Made by a program: the position numbers and the translations under genes. DNA of 64,000 nt from Eggerthellales bacterium (lineage in GTDB: Bacteria > Actinomycetota > Coriobacteriia > Coriobacteriales > Eggerthellaceae): positions 1 through 64,000 of the forward strand of contig JAQXVU010000012.1 in NCBI GenBank assembly GCA_029225085.1, written 5' to 3'. Positions within the stretch are counted from its first letter, which is position 1, and each line of letters opens with the position of its first letter. Shown one piece after another: positions 1 to 8,269 of the stretch. The notes beneath the pieces were generated by a model that did no database searches, was not told the DNA's origin, and saw only the letters and a program-made list of their open reading frames with translations.

Positions 1-20
1 TGAATGATCTTCATGACCAT
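1..20 (-). CDS. 5' end of an unidentified gene leaving the window
   Basis: Only six or seven codons are visible. On the minus strand a ribosome-binding site GGAAAGGA lies about 5 nt before an ATG at 20, giving M-V-M-K-I-I and then the window edge; a second in-frame ATG is at 14. The position, at the head of a minus-strand run, fits a gene start. Nothing can be said about function from this fragment. Confidence 0.4.
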
Positions 21-223
21 CAAGTCCTTTCCTACAGTAGGGTCGAACAGGTATGTGTAACCAATTCATTCTACACAGCCAAAACCCGAATCTGAAGGAG
101 CGCAGGAAAAATGCGCCGTTAAATCGGTGTCAAGAGGGAAAGGACACGTCGGCTTCGCCAGCCGAGGCTCGTTGCAGCAGCATCACAATTGCAGACAACG
201 CCGCTATCCGCAGCCAGCAAACC

Positions 224-646
224 CTACGTGTGCTTAATGACGACCGTCTCGCAATGAGGACAGGTGACCTTGATGGTGCCCTTGCCCTTAGGAACGCGCA
301 TGACATGACCGCAGCGCTCGCACTTGAAGTACTTCATGGTCTTGCGGTCGCGATACTTCATGTTCAGAAGCTTCCACCAATCGCGAATGGGCTTGGTGCG
401 AGCCAGGAACATCTGATTCTCCGCCTGGCGCTTCATATAGTTGCCCTTCGAGAAAGAGCGGCCAATGGCCACCATGAGCACCAGCAGGGACAGAACGCTC
501 AGCAAGAACGTGCCCATGAACATGTCGAGGACCAGCAGCGCGAAGGCGAGGCCCATCATGAACATGCCGAATTCGTCCATGCCGTAGCTGCCGCCCGCGC
601 GCATATTGCTGTTGAATTTGTTCTTCATATTCGCGAAGAAGCCCAT
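224..646 (-). CDS. Small membrane protein with C-terminal zinc ribbon
   Basis: 140 residues if translation starts at the ATG at 646, which has GAGGA 5-6 nt upstream; longer in-frame starts lack a good ribosome-binding site. The N-terminal third is soluble (starts MGFFANMKNK). Residues about 27-65 are strongly hydrophobic and could form one long or two short membrane helices. A basic linker follows, and the C-terminus carries a rubredoxin-like knuckle pair (CERCGH ... CPHC, Cys-x2-Cys spaced by about 16), so it probably binds zinc. I do not recognise a named family. The knuckle plus membrane anchor resembles many uncharacterised actinobacterial proteins. The gene stands alone, about 290 bp downstream of the prepilin peptidase gene. 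Confidence 0.75.
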   Translation of the reverse strand: MGFFANMKNKFNSNMRAGGSYGMDEFGMFMMGLAFALLVLDMFMGTFLLSVLSLLVLMVAIGRSFSKGNYMKRQAENQMFLARTKPIRDWWKLLNMKYRDRKTMKYFKCERCGHVMRVPKGKGTIKVTCPHCETVVIKHT

Positions 647-898
647 CTGGTCCTCGTCTTTCTGGAAGGTAGGGAAACGCAAGGGGCGCGGAAACATGAA
701 CGCCCCTCCGTGAGCAACTGTAGCATTAAGCCCGAGGGCCTTTGAGCTTCGCGACAAAGTCTCCAAGAAGAATCGGACAATTCGTCATTTTGTTTAGTTT
801 TGGAAGGAACGCGAAGGCGTACGTCCCCACCGTCGCCCTAGATCACGACGAGGCACAAAAGGGGTCGGGATCGCGCACCCCCGCCACTGCCTCAGATT

Positions 899-970
899 GC
901 AGCGAAGCCCAAGAGCAGCGAGAGCCAAAGGAAGCAGCCTAAACCGCAGCGAAGCCCAAGAGCAGCGAGA
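899..970. repeat. 25-bp direct duplication of the prepilin peptidase gene tail
   Basis: A 25-bp sequence at 946-970, which encodes the last residues (SLLLGFAA) of the prepilin peptidase, is repeated exactly at 899-923, 47 bp away and just past the stop codon. The downstream copy is untranslated. It belongs to a wider pattern of duplicated gene ends in this window (see also 3137-3250, 33688-33764, 38757-38890, 6783-6816). Confidence 0.85.
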
Positions 971-1694
971 TGAACGTTGCCGCGCAGATAGCCGGCCCGA
1001 AAGGAAAGGGCTGATGGCGAAAGGGTTCTTCGCGCGAGGCGGCTAGCTCTGGTTCAAAGAACGTCGAGCGCTCTTGCTCCGACGGTTGCTCTTGCTCCGA
1101 CGACTGCTCCCTCGACGTCCCGAGCTTCGCGGCAAACGGCACTCGAGCGCTCCCCTGCCGACGGCAACCCCACCGGTTCCAGAGCAGAGCCAAAGGAATG
1201 CTGAGCCCGCAGGCCAAAAGAAGGTTCAGGGCGGATCCTTCCACACCTAAAAACAGGCTCACCGCAAAGAGCAGCTTCACGTCTCCCCCGCCTAGCGAAG
1301 GACGCTTCGCTATGGCTCCGTATAGGGCGGCACACAGGAGAAGGCCTCCTCCTACCACCACGGCAGCCAGCAAGCTCTCCCCGCACAGCGTCGCCCACTC
1401 GTGCAGGGGCAGACAAAAGGCCAGATAGATGGCATATGCGATCCATTCCACAAGGATCATCGCCACCAGAGCGTTGGGGATGATGAAGGTCCGCAGATCT
1501 ACCGCCGCTGCGCAGGCGAGAAGAAGGCAAAGCACGAAGTGAGCCGCGAAAGCGACGCACGGGCCCTCCACCGCAAACAAGGCAAGGCCGCACAACGAAG
1601 CGACCGCAAGCGTAGGGCGCCGCCAATCCGAAAGAATCGCCATCCAGCTAGGCGAAGAGACATAAGGGGGATCTGTGCGAGGCGAGTCGTTCAT
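939..1694 (-). CDS. Prepilin peptidase (A24 family, short form)
   Basis: Membrane aspartic protease that cleaves the leader of type IV prepilins or pseudopilins. The two catalytic-site regions of family A24 are visible: the first Asp in AAVDLRTFIIPNA (about residue 66) and the second in the GxGD motif SLGGGDVKLL (about 139). There are about six hydrophobic segments. At 251 residues, and with no CxxC zinc domain, this is a peptidase-only enzyme without the N-terminal methyltransferase half of PilD. An Arg/Ser/Glu-rich cytoplasmic insertion (about residues 183-228) precedes the last helix and is poorly conserved in type. The ATG at 1694 has GAAAGGATGG upstream. It is not beside the pilus genes at 60349-64000, although it is the obvious candidate to process those prepilins. 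Confidence 0.88.
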   Translation of the reverse strand: MNDSPRTDPPYVSSPSWMAILSDWRRPTLAVASLCGLALFAVEGPCVAFAAHFVLCLLLACAAAVDLRTFIIPNALVAMILVEWIAYAIYLAFCLPLHEWATLCGESLLAAVVVGGGLLLCAALYGAIAKRPSLGGGDVKLLFAVSLFLGVEGSALNLLLACGLSIPLALLWNRWGCRRQGSARVPFAAKLGTSREQSSEQEQPSEQERSTFFEPELAASREEPFRHQPFPFGPAICAATFISLLLGFAAV

Positions 1695-1957
1695 GAAGCC
1701 ATCCTTTCACGAGTAGTACTGCTCGCCTGCGGCGCCGCACGCGGTTGCCCACGGCATTGCGTGCAGCTGCGCGCGGTTGCCCACAGCACAACACGGCATC
1801 CCACGGCGAGCCGAAGAGTAAAAGGACAGCGGCTTCCGAATCGCTGTCTACCTGCAAGTATGCCCCACAGCAGTCGCATTACGAAGAGGAATTCCTCATG
1901 AAAAGAGTTTCTAGCGAAGAGCGTCCTCTCGCGTAGAAGCCATCTGCAAGACTTAGC
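1695..1957. other. Gene-free leader upstream of the prepilin peptidase gene
   Basis: No credible gene is seen. The stretch contains a direct repeat CGCGGTTGCCCAC at about 1739 and 1776, again with a spacing in the 30s. Short reading frames here lack ribosome-binding sites and look like chance. Confidence 0.5.
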
Positions 1958-1990
1958 CGGGAAAACGCAGGGAACCCCTGCGCTTTCCCG
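1958..1990. repeat. Long hairpin just upstream of the tRNA-Thr promoter
   Basis: CGGGAAA and CGCAGGG pair with CCCTGCG and TTTCCCG, with a single A/C mismatch and a 3-nt loop. It is followed on the plus strand by TTGCTTTT, which doubles as the -35 of the tRNA promoter. It could be a terminator insulating the tRNA gene, although no plus-strand gene precedes it. Confidence 0.55.
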
Positions 1991-2020
1991 TTGCTTTTAC
2001 CAGGGTCTGTGCTTTATAAT
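1991..2020 (+). promoter_or_regulatory. Promoter of tRNA-Thr
   Basis: TTGCTT (1991-1996), an 18-bp spacer and a consensus TATAAT (2015-2020) lie 28 bp before the mature tRNA. This is a good vegetative sigma-A promoter match at the expected distance. Confidence 0.75.
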
Positions 2021-2047
2021 TCCACAAGCATGGGGTTCGCCCCACAT

Positions 2048-2123
2048 GCCGATGTGGCTCAGTTGGTAGAGCAATTCACTCGTAATGAATAGGTCACCGG
2101 TTCGAGTCCGGTCATCGGCTCCA
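2048..2123 (+). tRNA. tRNA-Thr(CGU)
   Basis: A full cloverleaf can be folded. The acceptor arm GCCGATG pairs with CATCGGC, D arm GCTC/GAGC, anticodon stem ATTCA/TGAAT around loop CTCGTAA (anticodon CGU, decoding ACG), and T arm ACCGG/CCGGT with loop TTCGAGT. The 3' CCA is encoded (2121-2123). The molecule is 76 nt with CCA. It has its own promoter and terminator, so it is a single-gene transcription unit. Confidence 0.97.
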
Positions 2124-2135
2124 TTGCATAGCAAA

Positions 2136-2159
2136 GGCCAGGCAAATGCCTGGCCTTTT
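2136..2159 (+). terminator. Intrinsic terminator after tRNA-Thr
   Basis: GGCCAGGC and GCCTGGCC form a perfect 8-bp stem around AAAT, followed by TTTT. It starts 13 bp after the tRNA. Confidence 0.9.
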
Positions 2160-2233
2160 CATTTTCCAAACAAAATTATCTCTAGTCGGCAGAGAAATGA
2201 TGCGCCTGACGGCCCAGGCGAAAATACGCTCCC

Positions 2234-3022
2234 CTAGCGCTTGGGAGCCTGTTGCAGGAGCCAACCGCCATCAGCAAAGAGCACCTGGCCCGTCACATAC
2301 GAGGCATCCTCGCTTGCCAAGAAGAGCACGCAGCTAGCGATCTCATCCTTGGTTCCGCGTCGACCCAACACCAAACTATCCCGCATGTTCTGCTCAGCTG
2401 CAGGGTCAGCGTAGGCTGCGGCATTCAGATCGGTGGGAATGCTGCCAGGACCAACAGCGTTCACGCGAATGCCCAGGTCGCCCAAGTCATGAGCGAAAGT
2501 CTTGGTCAGAGAGTTCGTGCCGGCTTTGCACATGTTGTACAGAACGGTGGTAGGGCCCGTGAGCACGGAGCTCACCGAGGAAATGTTCACGATAGCGCGG
2601 CCACCACCGTTGGCGCGATGATAATCGGCGAACCACTGGCAGGCGAAGAACTGGCTCTTCAGGTTCACGTTAACGTTGCGCTCCCAGGTAGCCTCATCAA
2701 CGGTCCCCACAGGAGTCGCCTCCCAGATGCCAGCGTTGTTCACCAGCACATCGAAGGCGCCGAAACGCTGCACCACCTGGGAGAAGAAGGTGTCAATCTG
2801 CTGGGGATCAGACACGTCGCAGGAAGCGTACATGACGCGAGAGGCGTCTCCACCGGCCACCTGAGCAAACTCGCTCACAATCTCATCAGCGTCACGAGCA
2901 GACCTTCCGCATACGGCCACGGAAGCGCCGTTTTGCAGGAAACGCTCTGCGATGCGCCTGCCGATGCCGCGAGCAGCTCCGGTTACCACGACAACTTGTC
3001 CGTCGAAATCGTAGGTGTTCAT
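2234..3022 (-). CDS. SDR-family oxidoreductase
   Basis: Classical short-chain dehydrogenase/reductase of 262 residues, NAD(P)-dependent. The cofactor motif TGAARGIG is at residues about 15-22, the NNAG motif at about 93-96, the catalytic Ser in NISSVSSV, and the YxxxK pair in YNMCK. The C-terminus ends in the usual FADGG region. Family resemblance is to 3-oxoacyl-ACP reductase/glucose-1-dehydrogenase types, so the substrate cannot be assigned. A dedicated FabG exists at 30328, so a housekeeping fatty-acid role is less likely. The ATG at 3022 follows ATAGGAGA. The gene is alone between tRNA-Thr and the ABC exporter. Confidence 0.88.
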   Translation of the reverse strand: MNTYDFDGQVVVVTGAARGIGRRIAERFLQNGASVAVCGRSARDADEIVSEFAQVAGGDASRVMYASCDVSDPQQIDTFFSQVVQRFGAFDVLVNNAGIWEATPVGTVDEATWERNVNVNLKSQFFACQWFADYHRANGGGRAIVNISSVSSVLTGPTTVLYNMCKAGTNSLTKTFAHDLGDLGIRVNAVGPGSIPTDLNAAAYADPAAEQNMRDSLVLGRRGTKDEIASCVLFLASEDASYVTGQVLFADGGWLLQQAPKR

Positions 3023-3136
3023 AGCGGTTCTCCTATCAAACTATCCCAGCAAAACGCAGGTCTGGGCTCAGACAAAAACGGGAGGCCCGAGCTTGTACCA
3101 AAGCTCGGGCCAAAATCCCGCCAATGCAAAACCTAA

Positions 3137-3250
3137 CCTTCCACGTAGGTCGGACCAACTCAGGACCTAGCCTTCCACGCGGACCGGGCCAACTTGGGGC
3201 TCAGCCTTCCGCATACGTTGAGCCAACCTAGGGCTTAACCCTCTGCGTAT
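3137..3250 (-). repeat. Four tandem 34-bp units grown from the ABC permease gene end
   Basis: Read on the minus strand, units start from 3' flanks of CCTTCC at 3137, 3171, 3205 and 3239, exactly 34 bp apart. The first unit contains the last codons and stop of the permease gene (Y-A-E-G-TAA). The second reads Y-A-E-G-TGA again. The third and fourth are more degenerate but keep GTGGAAGGYTAG. The array is degenerate (roughly 60-70% identity between units) and covers most of the gap to the SDR gene. Confidence 0.85.
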
Positions 3251-5004
3251 TTAACGTTAGCCTGATTGTACTTGTTAATCAGAAGCCGCAGGTCAATGTC
3301 CTTATTGTCCTTAAACCACTCTACTATGTTCGGGCACCTTTGAATGCTCACAGGCAGATATCTTTCCCCATCGCGGCCAAAGAACAGGGTGCCAACCTCG
3401 TCATTGGTCTCTTCAAAGCTCGACAAGAAGCAGCGCATGGCATCATGCTTGTAGATGTCAGGCTTCAGGGCGTTGTTCACGAAGTCAGCGTATTCCCTGC
3501 TGTCCAGGTTCACGGAATACCATTCGCCCGTCTCGTCAAAGTAGTCAAAGGAAACCTGATAGCCCTTCAGCTTGTAGTTCAGGGAATCGCCCAGCCAGGA
3601 TTCGATTCCCTCATCGGTTGCAGCGACATCTTCCATCATGTCGAAAGCCTCGTTGCCCACGCCGTCAGCGTAGCGGAACATGTCATAGGTGCGGGAGATC
3701 TCCTCGCCATCTTTCATGGTGTACGTGATGAGCACGGACACGCAATCGCTGGTCTCATGGCTGGAATCCATATCCTGGCCGTACTGGTCGATGAGCATCT
3801 CATGAACCCTGATGACGTCCTCGATGTTAGCGGGATCTTCCAGAGTCATGCGCTCGTAGGAGGTCACTTCCACCTTGGCCACGTTGTCAGCATCAGGCAC
3901 GTAGGTGCGCAGCTGCAGCACGTCGAAATAGCAGCCCAGGACCAGAACAGCGCCACACATCGACACAGCCAAGCCCTGCTTCCAACTAGCCCGCAAAGCA
4001 TGCTTGCCACGCTTCAGGCTCTGCTCGCCCAAGACGACGCCCAAGAATCCGCCCACAACCATCATGGCCATGATAAGCAGAGCGTCGAAAAGAGGGACGT
4101 GCCCCGTGTTGGCATCGGCGCCGCTGCCCAGCGAGAGGAACAGCGTCACCATGCCGAAGAAGGCGGCTCCCAGAACGCCCACGGCCACTTTGAAGGCTCC
4201 AGCGATGCCGGGGAGAGCCAGGGAGGATCCGGCGACTTCCAAATGCCTGCGGCGATTCAGCACCAAAGCGATGACCACCATGACAACCGCCACCAGGCAG
4301 TACACGATAAGGGGCAGCCAATTGGGGCCATCGACCAGGCACCATACACCCAGAGCCTCGAGAGGCGAAGCCCACAGGAACACCTGAGTAGAGAAGACCA
4401 CACTGGGCACCAAAGAGGACATGATGGCCTCGACGATGAGCTCGAGGGTGTACACACCGGTGCAAATACCCAGGTAGAAGACGGTGGCAATAGACTTACG
4501 GCCGGCAAACTGCACGGACAGCACCGCGATGGAATAGAACACCAGGGTGAAGCCCAAGGTAAGGCCCAGCCACGTCAGGCATGCATCGATCGCAACTGCA
4601 GGCAGTATCACAGCGAGCCACAGAATCACCAAACCAATCACCAGCTCGATGACCAGCAGCGGAAGCAAACCGGCCACGAACATCACGGCAAAGAGAGCCT
4701 GACGGCTGATAGGTGCCGATCCGTAGAACATGGCCGCGGGCGCCTTAAACAAGTACTCCCACACCGTGAGAACCGATACCAAACTCGCAATCATGCAGCC
4801 AACGAGGCTCGCGAAGTACTCCAAATCCCAGCCTGTGGTCAAAGCGAGATTCACAGAGCCGCCGATGACACTGCTAGAGCTGGTCAAGGTTGCCAAAGGA
4901 AGCACCAGACCAAGGGCCCACGCCAAGAAGAAGCACAGCCACAGTGGCCAGCAACGGCAAACCGTGGCCAAAGCCAAACGGCCGTTATAGGAGCTATTCC
5001 TCAT
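3235..5004 (-). CDS. ABC-2 type exporter permease
   Basis: Membrane subunit of the exporter whose ATPase is the next gene upstream; the two overlap by 11 bp. About 589 residues. The first half (about 20-270) has some eight hydrophobic segments. A further membrane block (about 275-365) follows, then a roughly 220-residue hydrophilic region predicted to lie outside the membrane and a soluble C-terminus. This architecture is seen in permeases of YtrA-regulated ABC systems. The chosen ATG at 5004 has GGTGAT upstream; a GTG at 5013 is also possible. The substrate is unknown. A GntR-type repressor sits at the head of the operon, suggesting induction by a cell-envelope stress or an antibiotic, by analogy with ytr systems. 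Confidence 0.82.
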   Translation of the reverse strand: MRNSSYNGRLALATVCRCWPLWLCFFLAWALGLVLPLATLTSSSSVIGGSVNLALTTGWDLEYFASLVGCMIASLVSVLTVWEYLFKAPAAMFYGSAPISRQALFAVMFVAGLLPLLVIELVIGLVILWLAVILPAVAIDACLTWLGLTLGFTLVFYSIAVLSVQFAGRKSIATVFYLGICTGVYTLELIVEAIMSSLVPSVVFSTQVFLWASPLEALGVWCLVDGPNWLPLIVYCLVAVVMVVIALVLNRRRHLEVAGSSLALPGIAGAFKVAVGVLGAAFFGMVTLFLSLGSGADANTGHVPLFDALLIMAMMVVGGFLGVVLGEQSLKRGKHALRASWKQGLAVSMCGAVLVLGCYFDVLQLRTYVPDADNVAKVEVTSYERMTLEDPANIEDVIRVHEMLIDQYGQDMDSSHETSDCVSVLITYTMKDGEEISRTYDMFRYADGVGNEAFDMMEDVAATDEGIESWLGDSLNYKLKGYQVSFDYFDETGEWYSVNLDSREYADFVNNALKPDIYKHDAMRCFLSSFEETNDEVGTLFFGRDGERYLPVSIQRCPNIVEWFKDNKDIDLRLLINKYNQANVKYAEG

Positions 5005-5875
5005 TACGATCACCGCCCAACTCGTAGATAAAGATCTCTTCCAGAGAAAGTGGAAGAACGTTCACGAACATGGGGTTGCTCTGGGCCAGGATGGCCTGGG
5101 CCTTCTCAGCGCTTGCACGAACCACCAGGGTGAACAGGCGGCCTTCCTGCACGCGGTTCACCACGTCGAGCTCGGCGGGAGCCTCGAACTTGTCGTCCTC
5201 GAAGGCGACCTGCACCTTCACGAAGTTCTCCTGCAGCTCGGACAGGGAACGCTCCAGGCGCATCTGGCCAGCATCCATGATGCCCACGTGGTCGCAGACA
5301 TCGGTGAGCTCGCGCAGATTGTGGGAGGAGGACACCACCGTCATGCCACGATTGGCAACGTCGTCCATGACCAGGCCCCAAATAGTGTGACGCGCGGCAG
5401 GGTCAAGGCCGTCTACCGGCTCGTCGAGGAGCAACACGTCTGGGCGGCGAGACAAGGCCAACCAGAAGAAGGCCTGCTTCTGCATGCCCTTGCTGAGGGA
5501 GCGCACCTGGCGATTGGTTTCCAAGTTGAAATAAGGGCGCAGCTCCTCGAAACGCAGGGAGCTAAAATCGGGGAAGACCACGCCGTACAGGTTCTTCATG
5601 CCCTCGACAGTCGCGATCTCCGAGAAATATAGATCGCTGGGGATAGAGGCGATGCGACCCTTAACGGCAACGTTCTCGTACACTTCCCCGCCGCAAACGC
5701 TTACAGTGCCGGCGTCTGCTCGCATAGCGCCGGAAATGACCTTCAGCGCCGTGGTCTTACCTGCGCCATTGGGTCCCACCAGGCCATATACGGAGCCGGG
5801 CAGCACATGCATGTCGAAGTTCTGCAGTGCCTGCACGGGCCCGAACGCCTTGCAGACCTGAGATACCTTAATCAT
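4994..5875 (-). CDS. ABC transporter ATP-binding protein (exporter type)
   Basis: 293 residues. Walker A GPNGAGKTT is at about 35-43, the signature in SLSKGMQKQ at about 130, Walker B LLLDEP at about 154-159, and the switch His in SSSHNLRE at about 186. The C-terminal 80 residues form an accessory domain as in CcmA/EcsA-like exporters. It overlaps the permease at its 3' end and the GntR regulator at its 5' end (8 bp), so the three genes are co-translated. It powers efflux through the permease; cargo unknown. Confidence 0.93.
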   Translation of the reverse strand: MIKVSQVCKAFGPVQALQNFDMHVLPGSVYGLVGPNGAGKTTALKVISGAMRADAGTVSVCGGEVYENVAVKGRIASIPSDLYFSEIATVEGMKNLYGVVFPDFSSLRFEELRPYFNLETNRQVRSLSKGMQKQAFFWLALSRRPDVLLLDEPVDGLDPAARHTIWGLVMDDVANRGMTVVSSSHNLRELTDVCDHVGIMDAGQMRLERSLSELQENFVKVQVAFEDDKFEAPAELDVVNRVQEGRLFTLVVRASAEKAQAILAQSNPMFVNVLPLSLEEIFIYELGGDRNEE

Positions 5876-6233
5876 CAGATTTCCCTTCCTTCAAACGGTT
5901 CGAGAGCTCCTCAGCGGTACAACCCAAATCGATGAGCTGCTGAGAAACCTCGTCGAACTGGCCAAGAAGCTCTTGCTTGCGGGAATCCGCCGCATCGACG
6001 GAACCCGAGACGAAACTGCCCTTTCCCGGCATGGAGTAGATGAAGCCCTTAGCTTCGAGCTCGCGATAGGCCCTCTGAATGGTATTGGGGTTGATGGCCA
6101 ATTGCGATGCCAGGCTCCTGACGCTGGGGAGCTTATCGTCCTCGCGCATGATTCCCGCGGCGATGAGCTTCATGAAGTTGTCCTCGATCTGCTCATACAA
6201 AGGGCGAGAATCCTGCGGATTGATGCTGATCAC
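5868..6233 (-). CDS. GntR-family regulator, YtrA subfamily
   Basis: 121 residues from a GTG start at 6233, chosen because AAAGGAGGTGA lies 4-5 nt upstream. An upstream in-frame ATG at 6269 has no such site. The winged helix-turn-helix (about residues 8-76) carries the GntR hallmark LPSVRSLASQ and NPNTIQRAYRELEAKG. The short, helical C-terminus without a ligand-binding domain is typical of the YtrA subfamily, which controls ABC exporters encoded in the same operon. The next two genes are exactly that. A promoter with an overlapping palindrome at 6458-6508 suggests autoregulation. Confidence 0.92.
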   Translation of the reverse strand: MISINPQDSRPLYEQIEDNFMKLIAAGIMREDDKLPSVRSLASQLAINPNTIQRAYRELEAKGFIYSMPGKGSFVSGSVDAADSRKQELLGQFDEVSQQLIDLGCTAEELSNRLKEGKSDD

Positions 6234-6457
6234 GCTCTCACCTCCTTTCGGGTTCGGTTCGGCAAGCAAGTTCGGCTCGCCGCAGGTTCAGCGAGGCACG
6301 GGACCGACCCGTTTCGCCTCGCCGCTTAAACTCGGTGGCAAATGCGATGGCGCGCAAAATCGTACTTGCCATGGTTGCTGCGCAGAGCACTCGCAAGCGA
6401 GGCCCTACTTGCACGGAATGCTCGTTGCACGAGGTTCCGCTTGTGCAAATCGTCTTA

Positions 6458-6482
6458 ACTGTACTAATGCACTTAATACAGT
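6458..6482 (-). promoter_or_regulatory. Probable GntR operator
   Basis: Inverted repeat ACTGTACTAA, 5-nt spacer, TTAATACAGT (one mismatch in 10 pairs). It overlaps the last bases of the -10 box and the start site of the gntR-ABC operon promoter, the classical position for a repressor. Further half-sites occur at 6481-6490 (GTGTACTAAC) and 6505-6514 (TCAATACAGT). Confidence 0.75.
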
Positions 6483-6508
6483 GTACTAACACAGTTTCAT
6501 ACCGTCAA
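6480..6508 (-). promoter_or_regulatory. Promoter of the gntR-ABC exporter operon
   Basis: On the minus strand TTGACG (6508-6503), 17-bp spacer, TACACT (6485-6480). The predicted transcript would have a leader of about 240 nt before the GTG at 6233. No gene is seen in that leader. Confidence 0.7.
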
Positions 6509-6700
6509 TACAGTCAGGGGATCGAAGAGAAGATTCAGAAGAAAGGGTAAAGAAGGTTCAAAAGAGAGCTGGGAAGTTCGAGGAAGGTCTCCCAATGAAA
6601 GGTTTTGACAAGGTGGCAATAAGGGAAATCCGAGCCAAAGGGCAACGGTCCCGGTCGCCAGCCATCAGCCGCCAGCGACAGTCCGAGCCATGCGCGACAA

Positions 6701-6777
6701 ACAAAACGGCCACCGAGAAGCTCGAGCATCCTTCCCAGAGCGAAGCGGGTGGGGATGCGAGAGTTTTCTCGGTGGCC
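6701..6777 (-). terminator. Large hairpin terminator after pyk
   Basis: GGCCACCGAGAA (6708-6719) pairs perfectly with TTCTCGGTGGCC (6766-6777), with an inner imperfect stem GCTCGAGCATCC/GGATGCGAG. On the minus strand it is followed by GTTTTGTTTG. It lies 35 bp past the pyk stop. Confidence 0.8.
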
Positions 6778-6782
6778 CTATA

Positions 6783-6816
6783 CGTCGCGAATAACTAACC
6801 GTCGCGAATGACTAGC
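6783..6816. repeat. 17-bp tandem duplication across the pyk stop codon
   Basis: CGTCGCGAATAACTAAC at 6783 and CGTCGCGAATGACTAGC at 6800 are adjacent 17-bp units with two differences. The second overlaps the pyk stop codon (6812-6814). It is the same kind of gene-end duplication seen at several other loci here. Confidence 0.75.
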
Positions 6817-8269
6817 GGACTTCCACCACCATCATGGTGTTGGTAGGCGCATAGGTCTCAACGCCGTTACGCACGGTCTTAGGACTCGTAGTGGGATCGC
6901 CCAGCGTCATGACAACCACGTCGCCAGTCTTCAGCAGACCCGCGTCCTTCAGAGCATCCTGAGCACGATTCACCACGCGCTGCATGTTGCCGCTGGCTAC
7001 CTCGCCCACCACAGGGGTAACGCCCCAGTACAGCTTCATGCGACGGGCAACCTCGGGGCTTGGAGTCACGGAATAGATGGGACGACGAGGACGCATATTC
7101 GAGATGAGCAGCGCCGTGCGTCCGCTGACCGTAGGAGCAACCAGGGCCTTTGCGCCGATGCAGTAGGCGGTCACCACGGCAGCACGTCCCACCGCACGGG
7201 AACCGAAGGTAGATACCCACACCTCGTTCTGGCGGGAACGGGCGTCCTCTGCCATGTGGGCTTCAGAGTCGACGGCGATGGTAGCCATCATGCTCACGGC
7301 CTCGACAGGATACGAGCCGGCGGCAGTCTCGCCGGAGAGCATCACGGCATCGGTACCGTCGTAAATGGCGTTGGCCACGTCGCCCACCTCAGCACGGGTA
7401 GGACGAGGGTTGCGAATCATAGAGTCAAGCATCTGGGTTGCGGTAATGACCGGACGATGACGCTCGTTGCAACGGCGGATGATCTTTTTCTGAATGTGAG
7501 GCACCTGCTGAGCTGGTACTTCCACACCCAAATCGCCACGAGCAACCATGATGCCATCGGAGGCCTCGATGATCTCATCGATGTTGTTCACTGCATCGAT
7601 GCACTCGATCTTAGAGATGATCTGAATGCCTGCGCCCTCGTTGGCGTCAAGGTACGCGCGGACCTCGTTCACGCCGGCCGCATCGCGAATGAAGGAGGCG
7701 GCCACGAAATCGACACCCTGCTCGATGCCGAACATCAGGTCGCTCTTGTCCTTCTCGGTGATGGCGGGCAGACCCGCATCGACGCCGGGGACGTTCAGGC
7801 TCTTGCGCTGGCCGAGCATGCCGCTGTTCAGCACGCGGCAGCGAATATCGGTGCCTTCCACTGCCAGAACCTCGAAGCCGATAAGGCCATCATCAGCCAA
7901 AATGACGGTTCCTGGCTGCACGTTCTGGGGCAGCGTGGCGCAATTCTGGTGCACGCGTGCGTTGGTTCCTGGGGTGGGGTCGGAAGTGAACACCATCTCG
8001 GCGCCCTCTTCCATATACACGGGCTCGCCGCCCTCGAGAAGGCCCGTGCGAATCTCAGGGCCCTGGGTATCGAGCATGATGGCAACCACATAGCCGTTGG
8101 CGTTGGCCACACGGCGGAGCCTGGCGATACGTCCGGCCTGCTCCTCATGGGATCCGTGGCTGAAGTTCAGGCGGGCGACATCCATGCCGGCCTGCAGAAG
8201 TTCAAGGACCTTCTGGTCGTCGTCGACCGCTGGTCCGAGGGTACATACAATCTTGGTGCGCTTGTTCAT
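6812..8269 (-). CDS. pyk: Pyruvate kinase
   Basis: Glycolytic enzyme converting phosphoenolpyruvate and ADP to pyruvate and ATP. 485 residues, full length. N-terminal KIVCTLGPA, the NFSHGSHEE loop, LDTQGPEIRTG, the active-site block KIECIDAV, MVARGDLGVE, and the family signature ATQMLDSMIRNPRPTRAE are all present in order, followed by DAVMLSGETAAGSYP. The C-terminal domain has the effector-site-like VSGRTA region. ATG at 8269 with GGGAAGGGA upstream. Together with ackA next to it this suggests ATP generation by substrate-level phosphorylation. A perfect palindrome (8365-8380) lies in its leader. Confidence 0.97.
   Translation of the reverse strand: MNKRTKIVCTLGPAVDDDQKVLELLQAGMDVARLNFSHGSHEEQAGRIARLRRVANANGYVVAIMLDTQGPEIRTGLLEGGEPVYMEEGAEMVFTSDPTPGTNARVHQNCATLPQNVQPGTVILADDGLIGFEVLAVEGTDIRCRVLNSGMLGQRKSLNVPGVDAGLPAITEKDKSDLMFGIEQGVDFVAASFIRDAAGVNEVRAYLDANEGAGIQIISKIECIDAVNNIDEIIEASDGIMVARGDLGVEVPAQQVPHIQKKIIRRCNERHRPVITATQMLDSMIRNPRPTRAEVGDVANAIYDGTDAVMLSGETAAGSYPVEAVSMMATIAVDSEAHMAEDARSRQNEVWVSTFGSRAVGRAAVVTAYCIGAKALVAPTVSGRTALLISNMRPRRPIYSVTPSPEVARRMKLYWGVTPVVGEVASGNMQRVVNRAQDALKDAGLLKTGDVVVMTLGDPTTSPKTVRNGVETYAPTNTMMVVEVR

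Noticed and set aside
53-745. A 230-codon plus-strand frame at the left edge
   Set aside because: Overlaps the minus-strand zinc-ribbon gene, is low-complexity (Ala/His/Glu-rich), and has no ribosome-binding site.
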